From NCBI RefSeq assembly GCF_900240275.1, contig NZ_LT964761.1:1531476-1595475 (forward strand): a stretch of DNA of 64,000 nucleotides, in the 5' to 3' direction. The position numbers were made by a program, and so were the translations under genes. Shown in pieces: positions 18,886 to 28,090 of the stretch. Each line of letters opens with the position of its first letter. Position 1 is the stretch's first letter. The stretch is from [Lactobacillus] timonensis. Lineage in GTDB: Bacteria > Bacillota > Bacilli > Lactobacillales > Lactobacillaceae. The notes under the pieces were generated by a model. That model made no database searches. It had not been told where the DNA came from and was given only the letters and a program-made list of their open reading frames with translations.

Positions 18886-19741
18886 ACAACTAACAGTTAA
18901 AATCAACCAGCTTGGAGCCGAATTGCATAGTATTAAAAGAACTGGTATTGCTCACGAATACATGTGGCAAGGTGATCAGCGTAGCTGGAATCGGCAAGCA
19001 CCAATTCTTTTTCCCTTTGTTGGTCGCCTAAAAAATAATCAGTATTGTTTTGAGGGACGGACTTACCACCAAACACAACACGGCTTTGCCCGCGATTGTC
19101 GTTTTATCATCGTCAAACAGTTCGCGGATGAAGTGTGGTTACGGTTGACTGACACTACCAGTACTCGTTTAGTCTACCCATTCTCCTTCTCACTAACTGT
19201 TAAGTACAAGTTATCGGGACCGCGGTTGATTGTTTCGTACCATGTTGATAATCCTGACACTAAGCCACTGCTTTATGCAATTGGTGCTCACCCCGGTTTC
19301 AATGTTCCGTTCAGCAATGACCTTGCCTTTGAAAATGTCGACTTAACAGTATCGCCAGCAGCGGTTTACCCCCAAATCAAGCTTATTGGCCCGTACAACG
19401 ACATCCAGCATCCAGGATCTATTGATTTGCGTTCACCACACCAGCTTAACCATCGGGACTTTAATCAGGACGCGCTAATCCTAGTGACAAATTACAAGTC
19501 ACTGACGGTCACGTTAAGCGAACCATCAAGCGGCCATGGTGTTCATGTTCGCCTGAACCAAACACCGTTTGTTGGCATTTGGTCGTCATATCCGCAAACG
19601 GGTAACTTCGTTTGCGTGGAACCATGGTGGGGCATTGCCGACAACCTTCATGCCGATGGCCAACTGGTTCATAAAAATGTTATGCACCGCCTTGCTGGTG
19701 GTCACCACAATAATCATTCGTTTAGCATTGAACCATTCTAA
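18866..19741 (+). CDS. Aldose 1-epimerase family protein (LacX-like)
   Basis: A 291-aa galactose-mutarotase-like protein of the LacX subgroup. The beta-sandwich family motifs are visible: GAELHSIK, PILFPFVGRL, the HGFARD motif with the conserved His, the second His in IGAHPGFNVPF, and the catalytic Glu in VCVEPWWGIAD. The substrate is unknown. ATG 18866 has AAGGAGG upstream and overlaps the end of xerC by 20 bp, so the two genes are coupled although functionally unrelated. A bidirectional terminator separates it from plsY. Confidence 0.9.
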   Translation: MITIKNEQLTVKINQLGAELHSIKRTGIAHEYMWQGDQRSWNRQAPILFPFVGRLKNNQYCFEGRTYHQTQHGFARDCRFIIVKQFADEVWLRLTDTTSTRLVYPFSFSLTVKYKLSGPRLIVSYHVDNPDTKPLLYAIGAHPGFNVPFSNDLAFENVDLTVSPAAVYPQIKLIGPYNDIQHPGSIDLRSPHQLNHRDFNQDALILVTNYKSLTVTLSEPSSGHGVHVRLNQTPFVGIWSSYPQTGNFVCVEPWWGIADNLHADGQLVHKNVMHRLAGGHHNNHSFSIEPF

Positions 19742-19774
19742 GTTCACAAAAAAGCAGAAAATGACTAAATTAAA

Positions 19775-19818
19775 ACGGCCCTAATGCGTTCTGTGAAAAC
19801 AGAAGGCGGGGCCGTCTT
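19775..19818. terminator. Bidirectional terminator between lacX-like gene and plsY
   Basis: ACGGCCC at 19775-19781 pairs with GGGCCGT at 19809-19815, and a second stem TTCTGT/ACAGAA lies inside. T-rich sequence follows on the plus strand, and TTTTAATTTA follows on the minus strand. Confidence 0.8.
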
Positions 19819-19849
19819 TGCTTCTTTCAATATCTCATTGAGGATAAAT

Positions 19850-20464
19850 TTAGGATTCACGATGATGCTTAAGGTAGTAAAGCAATCCGAAATGGACGAG
19901 TGATTCGCGACCATGAATAATTCGCTGAATGTTGCTTCGGTGGCGCCATAAGACTAGAACAGTCAGTAGGCCAGCAATGGTTGACAAAATGATGTCATGT
20001 TCACAAAGGGCAATAACCAGTACGGATGTGATGCCGATCATACTTGCAGCGCTGGCCATACTGGTTAGTAAGAGGACGCCAATAAAAATTGACGCCGCCA
20101 CTAAAAACAAGGGTGGATTATATGCCAATAGGATCCCAGCACTGGTGGCGACTGCTTTACCACCATGAAAATGATCGAATAGCGAAAAACTGTGGCCAAG
20201 TGAAGCAAAGACCCCAATTAATAAGGGGTTAATTGATGAGTGAAAGAAGTAGGGCTGGCTGGCAGCCAGTGTTCCTTTCAAAACATCCATTGTCAACACG
20301 ATTATTCCAGCTTTTACCCCGAGTTCACGAAAAGCATTGGTCGTCCCAATATTGCCGCTACCCATTTTAGAAATATCTTTACCATACATCAATTCACCAA
20401 CCCATAAACCGGAGGGAATTGATCCGAGTAGGTAAGCGATGATAATCATCAAGCCTGTTTTCAT
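19850..20464 (-). CDS. plsY: Glycerol-3-phosphate acyltransferase PlsY
   Basis: Membrane enzyme that transfers the acyl group from acyl-phosphate to glycerol-3-phosphate, the first step of phospholipid synthesis. The 204-aa protein has about five membrane segments. The three PlsY motifs are visible: YLLGSIPSGLWVG near the start, the phosphate-loop GSGNIGTTNAFR, and FHGGKAVATSAGILL; GHSFSLF precedes the last. The RBS is AAAAGGAG. It diverges from parE across a 158-bp region holding an inverted repeat. Confidence 0.96.
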   Translation of the reverse strand: MKTGLMIIIAYLLGSIPSGLWVGELMYGKDISKMGSGNIGTTNAFRELGVKAGIIVLTMDVLKGTLAASQPYFFHSSINPLLIGVFASLGHSFSLFDHFHGGKAVATSAGILLAYNPPLFLVAASIFIGVLLLTSMASAASMIGITSVLVIALCEHDIILSTIAGLLTVLVLWRHRSNIQRIIHGRESLVHFGLLYYLKHHRES

Positions 20465-20505
20465 AATAAACTCCTTTTCAATAACGGTTTTATCATATCA
20501 TGGGC

Positions 20506-20591
20506 AACCAGAGATAACCACTCTGGTTTGCGACTTACTAAAATATTGAGTAAAATAAATGAGTATGTCTGCCTTGTACCAACGAGGCAGT
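20506..20591 (+). promoter_or_regulatory. parE promoter, adjacent inverted repeat and leader hairpin
   Basis: TTGCGA (20528-20533), a 17-bp spacer and TAAAAT (20551-20556) form the promoter. A perfect 8-bp inverted repeat, AACCAGAG (20506-20513) and CTCTGGTT (20521-20528), abuts the -35 box and could be an operator. A second hairpin, CTGCCT/AGGCAG at about 20570-20591, lies in the leader. Confidence 0.55.
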
Positions 20592-20622
20592 AATTTTCAG
20601 ACAATTATTAGGGGGAATTGTT

Positions 20623-22668
20623 GTGAGCAAGTATGATGCCTCGTCAATTCGCATTTTAAAGGGGCTTGAAGCGGTCAGAAAACGACCAGGAATGTACATT
20701 GGCTCCACTGATGCCCGTGGACTTCACCACCTGGTTTATGAGATCGTGGATAACGCAGTCGACGAGGCGCTATCGGGATTCGGTGACGAAATCTTAGTAA
20801 CAATTGGCGCTGATAACTCCATCACCGTCCAAGACCACGGCCGTGGGATGCCAGTTGGCATGCATGCTAGTGGAAAACCAACCCCCGAAGTCATTATGAC
20901 TGTCCTTCACGCCGGTGGTAAATTTGGGCAAGACGATGGTTACAAAACTTCTGGCGGCCTCCACGGGGTCGGAGCATCTGTTGTCAACGCCTTGTCGACT
21001 CACCTCACACTGACGATCGTCCGCGACCATGTTCGCTATCAAGAGAAATTTGCTAATGGTGGACATCCAGTTGGCACACTCAAAAAGCTCGGGAAAACGC
21101 GTGATGATAATGGAACAACCGTTAGTTTCAAACCTGACCCGACAGTTTTTACGACGACCACTTTTGACTTTAATACCTTAGCCAAGCGTCTTCGCGAGTC
21201 AGCCTTCCTTTTAAAGGGAATTAAAATTGTTCTTGAAGACCAACGTCCAGGCCAAGCACAAACCCAAGTTTATCAGTATGATGACGGAATCAAGGAATTT
21301 GTCGCTTACTTAAATGAAGATAAAGATGTCCTAGGAAAAACAATGTACTTTGACGGCAAGGAAGATGGGGTAGAAGTTGAAGTAGCGGCTCAGTATAATG
21401 ATGGCTACTCGGAGACGGTCCTTTCCTTTGTCAACAACGTTCGTACTCCTGATGGCGGAACACATGAGGCCGGTTTTCGTAGCGGTTGGACCAAGACCTT
21501 TAACGATTACGCCCGCAAAGTGGGATTGCTTAAAAAACGTGACAAAAACCTGGAAGGATCAGATGTCCGCGAAGGGTTAACCGCAGTCATCTCAGTCCGT
21601 ATTCCAGAACGATTGCTCCAATTTGAAGGACAAACGAAAGATAAGCTTGGCACACCAGAGGCCCGGCGAATTGTCGATTCAATCGTCAGCGATCAATTGT
21701 CCTACGAACTAATGGAAAATGGTGACGAAGCTCAGGATCTGATTCGCAAGGCTTTGCGAGCACGCCAAGCGCGGGTGGCAGCCCGCAAAGCCCGCGACCT
21801 CTCCCGCGGCAAGCGGAAGGGACGTAAGGAACGCAACCTTTCCGGCAAGTTAACCCCTGCTCAGTCAAAGAACGCTAAGAAAAATGAGCTCTTTCTGGTG
21901 GAAGGTGACTCTGCCGGTGGGTCAGCCAAGCAGGGGCGCGATCGCAAGTTCCAGGCGATTCTGCCCTTACGAGGCAAGGTGTTGAATACTGAAAAGGCAA
22001 AGCTGGACGATGTTTTAAAGAATGAAGAGCTCAACACGATCATCTACACAGTCGGCGCGGGTGCGGGTGCTGATTTCAACATTAAAGATGCTAATTACGA
22101 TAAAATTATCATCATGACTGATGCGGATGATGACGGTGCCCATATTCAAATCCTGTTGCTGACTTTCTTCTACAAGTACATGCGGCCAATGATTGAAGCG
22201 GGTCGTGTTTACATCGCTCTGCCACCACTGTACCGTTTGCAAAGAGGCCGTGGTGACCATACAACCATCCAATATGCCTGGACTAACGAAGAGCTGACTA
22301 AACTGACTAGCCACGGTCACGGTGGTAGTCTGCAACGGTTCAAGGGTCTTGGTGAAATGAACGCCGACCAGCTATGGCAAACAACGATGAATCCTGCGTC
22401 GAGGACGCTGATTCGGGTGCGGATTGAAGACGCTGCCGAAGCGGAAAAACGGATTACCACGCTGATGGGGGACAAGGTGGCTCCACGTCGAAAGTGGATT
22501 GACAGCCACGTCCAATTTACCCTCAATGATGAGGAAAGCGACCAGCTAGTCGAAAATAAGGGAAAGTTGCAAAAGAAAAGACAATCATCAGCAAAGCAAT
22601 CACATCCCCAGTCTGGTGGCAAAGATTTAACAGCTGAAAGCAATGGTCAACTAGACCTAGATTTGTAA
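20623..22668 (+). CDS. parE: DNA topoisomerase IV subunit B
   Basis: ATPase subunit of topoisomerase IV, which unlinks daughter chromosomes. It has a GHKL ATPase domain: the Asn/Asp region VYEIVDNAVDEAL, the DHGRGMPVG motif, and GGLHGVGASVVNALS. The transducer domain and the TOPRIM region follow, with ELFLVEGDSAGGSAKQGRDR (Glu) and the acidic cluster IIMTDADDDGAHI. The product is 681 aa including a Q/S/K-rich tail. The start is GTG 20623 behind AGGGGG. parC begins 18 bp after its stop. The divergent gene is plsY, the same neighbourhood as in many Lactobacillales. Confidence 0.97.
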   Translation: MSKYDASSIRILKGLEAVRKRPGMYIGSTDARGLHHLVYEIVDNAVDEALSGFGDEILVTIGADNSITVQDHGRGMPVGMHASGKPTPEVIMTVLHAGGKFGQDDGYKTSGGLHGVGASVVNALSTHLTLTIVRDHVRYQEKFANGGHPVGTLKKLGKTRDDNGTTVSFKPDPTVFTTTTFDFNTLAKRLRESAFLLKGIKIVLEDQRPGQAQTQVYQYDDGIKEFVAYLNEDKDVLGKTMYFDGKEDGVEVEVAAQYNDGYSETVLSFVNNVRTPDGGTHEAGFRSGWTKTFNDYARKVGLLKKRDKNLEGSDVREGLTAVISVRIPERLLQFEGQTKDKLGTPEARRIVDSIVSDQLSYELMENGDEAQDLIRKALRARQARVAARKARDLSRGKRKGRKERNLSGKLTPAQSKNAKKNELFLVEGDSAGGSAKQGRDRKFQAILPLRGKVLNTEKAKLDDVLKNEELNTIIYTVGAGAGADFNIKDANYDKIIIMTDADDDGAHIQILLLTFFYKYMRPMIEAGRVYIALPPLYRLQRGRGDHTTIQYAWTNEELTKLTSHGHGGSLQRFKGLGEMNADQLWQTTMNPASRTLIRVRIEDAAEAEKRITTLMGDKVAPRRKWIDSHVQFTLNDEESDQLVENKGKLQKKRQSSAKQSHPQSGGKDLTAESNGQLDLDL

Positions 22669-22686
22669 AAGAGGGGGACGACAAAC

Positions 22687-25158
22687 TTGACCACGGCAAA
22701 AATTAGGGAAGAAACACTTGAGCAGTTGATGGGCGACCGTTTTGGCCGTTATTCAAAATCCATTATTCAAGAGCGGGCTCTTCCAGATATTCGTGACGGG
22801 CTGAAGCCGGTCCAGCGGCGAATTCTGTTTGCTATGAATAAGGATGGCAATACCTACGATAAGGGCTTTCGTAAGTCAGCTAAGTCCGTTGGTAACGTCA
22901 TGGGTAATTTTCACCCCCATGGGGACAGTTCGATTTATGAAGCCCTGGTACGGATGAGCCAGGATTGGAAACTGCGGGAACCATTAATTGAAATGCACGG
23001 TAATAACGGGTCAATGGACGGGGACCCAGCTGCTGCCATGCGTTATACAGAGGCCCGTCTTAGTAAAATCGCGGGGTTAATGCTCCAGGATATCGACAAA
23101 GACACTGTCGATATGACGTTAAACTTTGACGATACAGAAAAAGAACCGACGGTCCTCCCGGCACGTTTCCCTAACTTACTGGTTAACGGTGCCACAGGGA
23201 TCTCTGCTGGTTATGCCACCGAAATTCCACCGCACAATTTAGCGGAAGTCATTGACGCACTGGACTACCTTCTAGACCACCCCCAGGCAACGCTGAATGA
23301 TTTAATGAAATTTATCCCCGGACCAGATTTTCCCACCGGCGGGATCGTCCAGGGATTAGAGGGCATCAAGGAAGCTTACGAAAATGGCCGTGGACGAATT
23401 GTTGTCCGGGCTAAAACCGAGATTGTCAGTCTTCGTGGTGGCAAGCAACAAATCAACATCAGTGAAATTCCTTATGAAGTCAACAAAGCGCAGCTGGTCA
23501 AACGGATAGACGACTTACGGATTAACCGGAAGGTCGAAGGGATCGCTGAAGTCCGTGACGAAACTGACCGGACAGGTTTGCGAATCGCCGTCGAACTAAA
23601 GCGAAACGTTGATGCTCAAGGCATCCTCAACTACCTATTTAAAAACACTGACCTGCAGATCAACTACAACTTCAACATGGTTGCCATTGATGAAATGCGC
23701 CCCCAGCGCGTTGGTTTGAAACGATTTTTAAGTGCCTACCTGGCATTTCAAAAGGAAATCATTACCCGGCGGACCAAGTTTGAGTTGAACCGGGCCAATA
23801 AACGGTTACACATTGTTGAAGGGTTGATTAAGGCCCTGTCGATTTTAGACCAGGTAATCAAGACCATCCGCGGCAGCAAAAACCGTCGGGATGCAAAGCA
23901 AAATTTAGTATCCCAGTACGCTTTCACTGCTGACCAAGCAGAGGCAATTGTTACCTTACAACTGTACCGGTTAACTAATACTGATGTTACTCAGTTAGAA
24001 AATGAGAAGAAACAGTTAAGTTCGCAAATCAGTAAATACCACCAAATCTTGGAACAGCCGGCCAAGTTAAATGCCGTCTTGCGGCGGGAAATGCAGTCGG
24101 TAAAGAAAGCATTTGGTAACCCGCGGCGGACAAAGATTGAAGCCCACGTTCAAAAATTGACCGTCGCAACGACCGTCACTGTTCCGGATGAACAAGTGGT
24201 TGTCATGGTTTCACGATTTGGTTACATCAAACGGAGCAGTTTACGTTCCTTCAACGCTTCGGCGATTAATGATGATGGCTTGCGTGAGGACGATTATCCA
24301 ATCCTCATCAAGGAAACTTCGACGCTTAACCACCTCTTTATGTTCACTAACCTTGGCAACCTGATTTACCGGCCAGTTCACGAATTAGCGGACACGAGGT
24401 GGAAGGATATGGGTGAGCACCTTTCACAAACGGTCGGCCTTGCTGAAGATGAAATGATCATTCAAGCTTTTACCTTCGCGGACTTAAAGCAGCAGGGGAG
24501 TTTCATCATGGCTACGACTGATGGCCAGGTTAAGCGAACCAGTTTTAGTGACTACAAACCCGGTTCTCGTTACAAGACCCACGCGACGAAGTACATCAAG
24601 CTTAAATCAGCTGATGCTGAGGTCGTTAACGTTGAATATTACGAGCCAACAGCAAAGAAAGAGCAGTCAGTGGTGCTTGCTAGTCGCCAGGGATATGCCC
24701 TCCGTTTCGATATTGCTGAAGTTTCACCAACTGGCGCCCGGACCGCAGGTGTTCGTGGTATTAATCTCAAAGAAGACGATATCTTAAGCGCGATGACAAT
24801 CGTCGATGATGAGTCACTTCTTGCCGTCGTAACCCAACGGGGAGCTTTCAAATTGATGAAGGCCAATGAATTAGAGCTCGGTTCACGGGCTCGGCGGGGG
24901 AACCTGATTCTCCGTCGCTTGAAGAAGAACCCTCATGAAGTCGCCGGCTTAACTTCGTATCCAGCAGACTATGATGGCAAATTAGAGATCATTACCGACC
25001 GTCCACAAATCGTTGAAGTGGCAGTGGCCGACCACCACGTCAGTGTTGCCCAGTCTAATGGAATGTTTGTTGTGGATACGGATTCACAGGGAACACCGGT
25101 TTGGATTCGCCAGCAACTCACTGCAGTTGACGGTGCTGAACAGCCGCAAAATAATTGA
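22687..25158 (+). CDS. parC: DNA topoisomerase IV subunit A
   Basis: DNA-cleaving subunit partnering ParE. The 823-aa protein begins with the winged-helix region FGRYSKSIIQERALPDIRDG. The quinolone-resistance-determining region reads HPHGDSSIYEALVRMSQDW with Ser and Glu at the usual sites. The catalytic Tyr is in AAAMRYTEARLS. A coiled-coil tower and a C-terminal beta-pinwheel follow (about 490-800) with repeated degenerate GxR-type blades such as VSRFGYIKR. The start is TTG 22687 with GAGGGGG upstream. It is co-transcribed with parE. Confidence 0.97.
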   Translation: MTTAKIREETLEQLMGDRFGRYSKSIIQERALPDIRDGLKPVQRRILFAMNKDGNTYDKGFRKSAKSVGNVMGNFHPHGDSSIYEALVRMSQDWKLREPLIEMHGNNGSMDGDPAAAMRYTEARLSKIAGLMLQDIDKDTVDMTLNFDDTEKEPTVLPARFPNLLVNGATGISAGYATEIPPHNLAEVIDALDYLLDHPQATLNDLMKFIPGPDFPTGGIVQGLEGIKEAYENGRGRIVVRAKTEIVSLRGGKQQINISEIPYEVNKAQLVKRIDDLRINRKVEGIAEVRDETDRTGLRIAVELKRNVDAQGILNYLFKNTDLQINYNFNMVAIDEMRPQRVGLKRFLSAYLAFQKEIITRRTKFELNRANKRLHIVEGLIKALSILDQVIKTIRGSKNRRDAKQNLVSQYAFTADQAEAIVTLQLYRLTNTDVTQLENEKKQLSSQISKYHQILEQPAKLNAVLRREMQSVKKAFGNPRRTKIEAHVQKLTVATTVTVPDEQVVVMVSRFGYIKRSSLRSFNASAINDDGLREDDYPILIKETSTLNHLFMFTNLGNLIYRPVHELADTRWKDMGEHLSQTVGLAEDEMIIQAFTFADLKQQGSFIMATTDGQVKRTSFSDYKPGSRYKTHATKYIKLKSADAEVVNVEYYEPTAKKEQSVVLASRQGYALRFDIAEVSPTGARTAGVRGINLKEDDILSAMTIVDDESLLAVVTQRGAFKLMKANELELGSRARRGNLILRRLKKNPHEVAGLTSYPADYDGKLEIITDRPQIVEVAVADHHVSVAQSNGMFVVDTDSQGTPVWIRQQLTAVDGAEQPQNN

Positions 25159-25183
25159 TTTCGAATGTTAATTTTGTGATAAA
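25155..25183 (+). promoter_or_regulatory. Promoter for ppaC
   Basis: TTGATT (25155-25160, overlapping the parC stop), 17 bp, then GATAAA (25178-25183) in the context TGTGATAAAAT. Confidence 0.5.
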
Positions 25184-25245
25184 ATGAGGATACGATGAAA
25201 TTTTGGCAGGAAAGACCTGCTATTCTTCAAGGGGGAACTTGCAAG

Positions 25246-26178
25246 ATGAGTAAGGAATTAGTATTTGGGCACCAAAGTCCTGACACAGATGCAATTACGG
25301 CAGCAATTGCTTATTCGTACTACCAAAACCAACTGGGATATGAAACTGAGCCTGTTGCCCTTGGTGAGCCAAATGATGAAACCAGGTATGCACTGGATCA
25401 CTTCAACATGAAGGCACCACGGGTCGTTAAGACCGTTGCTAACGAAGTGGACAAGGTAATGTTGGTTGACCACAATGAACCACAGCAAAGTGCACCAGAT
25501 ATTGATAAGGTCACTGTTACTCACGTTGTTGACCACCACCGGATCGCTAACTTTAATACTGCTCAACCGCTGTATTACACTGCTCGTCCTTACGGGTGTG
25601 TCAGCACCATTTTGACTGAAATGTTCCAACAAAAGCACATCGATATTCCGGCTAACCTGGCCGGCATGATGCTGTCCGCAATCATTTCAGACACTTTACT
25701 GCTGAAGTCACCAACGACGACGGACCACGACCGGGAAGCTGTTAAGTACCTGGCCAAGGTCGCTAACGTGGATTATGAGGAATATGGCTTGGCTATGCTC
25801 AAGGCTGGCACTAATATTGCAAAGCGCTCTGACATGGATATCGTTGAAGGAGATGCTAAGTCCTTTACACTGGGTGGTAAGAGCGTTCGTATCGGTCAAG
25901 TCAATACTGTTGACCTTGATGATGTCTTTGCTCGTCAAGCGGACCTCGAAAAGACGATGCACAGTGAAATGGATAAGAATAACTATGACCTGTTTATCCT
26001 CATCGTAACAAACATCTTAAACAGTGATTCTGATTTGCTGGTTACGGGCGAACCTACCGACGTGGTTGAAAAGGCCTTTGGCAAGAAGCTCAGTGATCAA
26101 CACCGGATGAACCTGCCAGGAGTTGTTTCACGGAAGAAGCAAGTGGTTCCTCCATTGACGGACGCCTTTGAAGGATAA
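25246..26178 (+). CDS. ppaC: Manganese-dependent inorganic pyrophosphatase (family II)
   Basis: Hydrolyses pyrophosphate to drive biosynthesis. The 310-aa protein is a DHH-superfamily enzyme. Metal-binding motifs are [10 protein letters not shown] (His, Asp, Asp), VDHNE, and the DHH signature in [10 protein letters not shown]; the fourth Asp is in [14 protein letters not shown]. The C-terminal DHHA2 domain ends with the substrate-binding [12 protein letters not shown] 25246 is 9 nt after GGGGGAAC; the in-frame ATG at 25195 precedes it. A strong terminator follows. Confidence 0.97.
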   Translation: MSKELVFGHQSPDTDAITAAIAYSYYQNQLGYETEPVALGEPNDETRYALDHFNMKAPRVVKTVANEVDKVMLVDHNEPQQSAPDIDKVTVTHVVDHHRIANFNTAQPLYYTARPYGCVSTILTEMFQQKHIDIPANLAGMMLSAIISDTLLLKSPTTTDHDREAVKYLAKVANVDYEEYGLAMLKAGTNIAKRSDMDIVEGDAKSFTLGGKSVRIGQVNTVDLDDVFARQADLEKTMHSEMDKNNYDLFILIVTNILNSDSDLLVTGEPTDVVEKAFGKKLSDQHRMNLPGVVSRKKQVVPPLTDAFEG

Positions 26179-26199
26179 TTTCTTGATCATATAAAATAC

Positions 26200-26243
26200 A
26201 AAACACAGGTGGCTGGTTATCGGCCATCCTGTGTTTATTTTTA
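26200..26243 (+). terminator. Terminator after ppaC
   Basis: AAACACAGG (26201-26209) pairs with CCTGTGTTT (26228-26236), with GGC/GCC pairing inside, followed by ATTTTT. Confidence 0.9.
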
Positions 26244-26306
26244 GTAGTGTCGGCTTTTCATTTCAGATTATGACGAAAACACAGATGAGGGTAGGGCAGA
26301 GGTGAC

Positions 26307-26346
26307 TTTACCTTACACAGCAATTCACTTATAATAACACATGTGT
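26307..26346 (+). promoter_or_regulatory. Promoter and palindrome upstream of the pyridoxal-kinase-like gene
   Basis: TTTACC (26307-26312), a 17-bp spacer and a perfect TATAAT (26330-26335). The perfect palindrome ACACATGTGT (26337-26346) begins one base after the -10 box, at the expected transcription start, so it could be an operator. Confidence 0.6.
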
Positions 26347-26371
26347 AATAAAAAAGATTTGGGGTGATGGT

Positions 26372-27202
26372 ATGAAGGCAACTGCGGTAGTTGAAGATTT
26401 TTCCGCCCTGGGTACCATCTCATCGGTAGCAGCAATGAATGTTCTTCACGGAATGGGGATTACCACTGCTGTGCTACCAGCAATGTTTTTGTCATCATCC
26501 ACGGAAGGGTTTGGAACACCTGTCAAAATGACAGCAAGCAGCTGGTTTAGAAAAACCGTTGCCCACTTGCAAACTGTCAGGCACTTAGAGCTTGATTCTG
26601 CACTCATCGGTTATCTCGGGACAACAGGGGCAATTGCAGAAGTAGCTGCCCTCGCCACTCATAACAACTGGCAAACGCTGCTCGTCGACCCCGTAATGGG
26701 AGACAATGGTCGCTTGTATGACGGTTTTTCTCCTGATTATCCAGCTAAAATGATGACGCTAGCAAAATTGTCCACGGTAATAACCCCTAACTGGACAGAA
26801 TTACAGCTGCTAATTGGTGAAAAGCCAGTCAAGAGCGATGAGTCTGACCAGGCTATTGCTAACGCTGTTAATAAAATTCGGCAAAAGGGGGTTGAGAGCA
26901 CGATCGTCCTAACAGGAATCCATCGTCAGGGAAAAATTGGTTCCTTGACCTTCCTTCGACATGAAACCACACCATTTTTTGCCGGGAATGAACCATTCCC
27001 TGGTCACTTCTATGGTACCGGCGATACATTCGCTGCACTATTAGTTGGTTATCTTCAGCAGGGGTTATCGTTGGTTGCTGCTGTTACTAAATCAACCGTA
27101 GCAATTCAAATTGCAGTAGCGGAAACGGCGGAGATTTCCCAAGCCGACCGGGTCTACGGAATGAAAACCCGTCGCTTATTAAATTACTTAACAAATACTT
27201 AA
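26372..27202 (+). CDS. Pyridoxal/pyridoxamine kinase-like protein
   Basis: A 276-aa ribokinase-superfamily protein resembling PdxY/PdxK, which phosphorylate vitamin B6 vitamers. Visible signs are the N-terminal VVEDFSALGTISSVAAMNVLHGMGI (pyridoxal-kinase type, here EDFSALG), the Mg/ATP region VDPVMGDNGRLYDGF, TPNWTELQLLIG, and the catalytic anion-hole GTGDTFAALLVGYL with Asp. Hydroxymethylpyrimidine kinase is an alternative. Next to it, 34 bp downstream, is an ECF S-component, so the pair probably imports and phosphorylates a B6 vitamer. The start is ATG 26372 behind TTGGGGTG. Confidence 0.85.
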   Translation: MKATAVVEDFSALGTISSVAAMNVLHGMGITTAVLPAMFLSSSTEGFGTPVKMTASSWFRKTVAHLQTVRHLELDSALIGYLGTTGAIAEVAALATHNNWQTLLVDPVMGDNGRLYDGFSPDYPAKMMTLAKLSTVITPNWTELQLLIGEKPVKSDESDQAIANAVNKIRQKGVESTIVLTGIHRQGKIGSLTFLRHETTPFFAGNEPFPGHFYGTGDTFAALLVGYLQQGLSLVAAVTKSTVAIQIAVAETAEISQADRVYGMKTRRLLNYLTNT

Positions 27203-27236
27203 TAACTGGTGAAAAAATTCATGAAAGGCTTGATTA

Positions 27237-27731
27237 ATGTTGCGTAGAAATAATAACAACCTTCAGAAAACAGTCTTTGGGGCGTTACTAATTGCCATTA
27301 GTGTCGTGCTCGGCCGGCTCGTTTTGATTCCCATTCCGATGACGAAGGGAAATATTAATCTGTGTGACCTTGGAATCTTCATCGGTTCACTGTTACTGGG
27401 TCCATGGTATGGCTTAGTAATTGGCGGCTTTAGTGGGATGCTTCTTGATTTATTTTCCGGATATACCCAGTACATGTTATTTTCCTTTATTGCGCACGGA
27501 CTTGAAGGTTTTGCTGCTGGATGGTTCTATCAGAAAACCAAAAATAAAGGCTTGGCGCTTAGTATCGGTGTTTTCTTGATGGTGGCTAGTTACTTTTTTG
27601 CAGACTGGTACTTATCTAAAACATTGTTAACTGGACTTTTGAGCATTGGAACAAACCTAATCCAGGGAATCGTTGGCGCAATCGTCGCGGTAATGGTTGA
27701 AAGATTACTAGAAAAACGTCTGCACTTGTAA
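27237..27731 (+). CDS. ECF transporter S component, probably for vitamin B6
   Basis: A 164-aa integral membrane protein with about five to six hydrophobic segments and the S-component pattern. An N-terminal cytoplasmic start is followed by TVFGALLIAISVVLGRLVL with the AxxxA-like helix 1 that contacts EcfT. DLGIFIGSLLLGPWYGLVIGG follows, then DLFSGYTQYMLFSFIAHGLEG. S-components bind one vitamin and share the EcfA/A'/T module encoded elsewhere. The substrate is inferred from the adjacent pyridoxal-kinase-like gene; other pyrimidine or thiamine precursors remain possible. Confidence 0.8.
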   Translation: MLRRNNNNLQKTVFGALLIAISVVLGRLVLIPIPMTKGNINLCDLGIFIGSLLLGPWYGLVIGGFSGMLLDLFSGYTQYMLFSFIAHGLEGFAAGWFYQKTKNKGLALSIGVFLMVASYFFADWYLSKTLLTGLLSIGTNLIQGIVGAIVAVMVERLLEKRLHL

Positions 27732-27734
27732 AAT

Positions 27735-27770
27735 GAGGCTCCCACGGTGGAGGGGGTCTTCTTTTCTTTT
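27735..27770 (+). terminator. Terminator after the ECF S-component
   Basis: AGGCTCCC and GGGGGTCT (with G-U pairs) form a stem around 27737-27763, followed by TCTTTTCTTTT. Confidence 0.7.
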
Positions 27771-28090
27771 AACTATTACTTTGAATAATATATATTATGT
27801 AAACTAGAAACCGAAAACAATAAACTATCCATTAATCCCCCCCTAATAATTCCTCCAACTCTCTCCTTGGATTATTAACTATCTCGTCAAGTATTCTTAT
27901 TAATCTAAACTAAGAAGAATGATTAGCTTTCTTTTTCAATTATAAGAAGCTGATAATACTTTGCTAAGAAATTGAAAGAGTACTAGCTTTTTGCGGATTA
28001 GTTAGATACAATGATAATCGAAAAGGCAGTTAACGCTTACTATTAAGCAACTAGCCTTATTATTATCTTTATTGGAAAGGATGAGCGGAT
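27771..28090. other. AT-rich non-coding region with an inverted repeat and a possible promoter
   Basis: No gene-length frame with a ribosome binding site was seen. It holds an imperfect inverted repeat, CTTTTTCAAT (27931-27940) and ATTGAAAGAG (27971-27980). A possible promoter, TTGCGG (27991-27996), a 16-bp spacer and GATAAT (28013-28018), points at the small ORF at 28091. Confidence 0.45.

Noticed and set aside
27771..28090. CRISPR array or tRNA genes in the AT-rich gap
   Set aside because: No regularly spaced repeats and no cloverleaf pattern were found.
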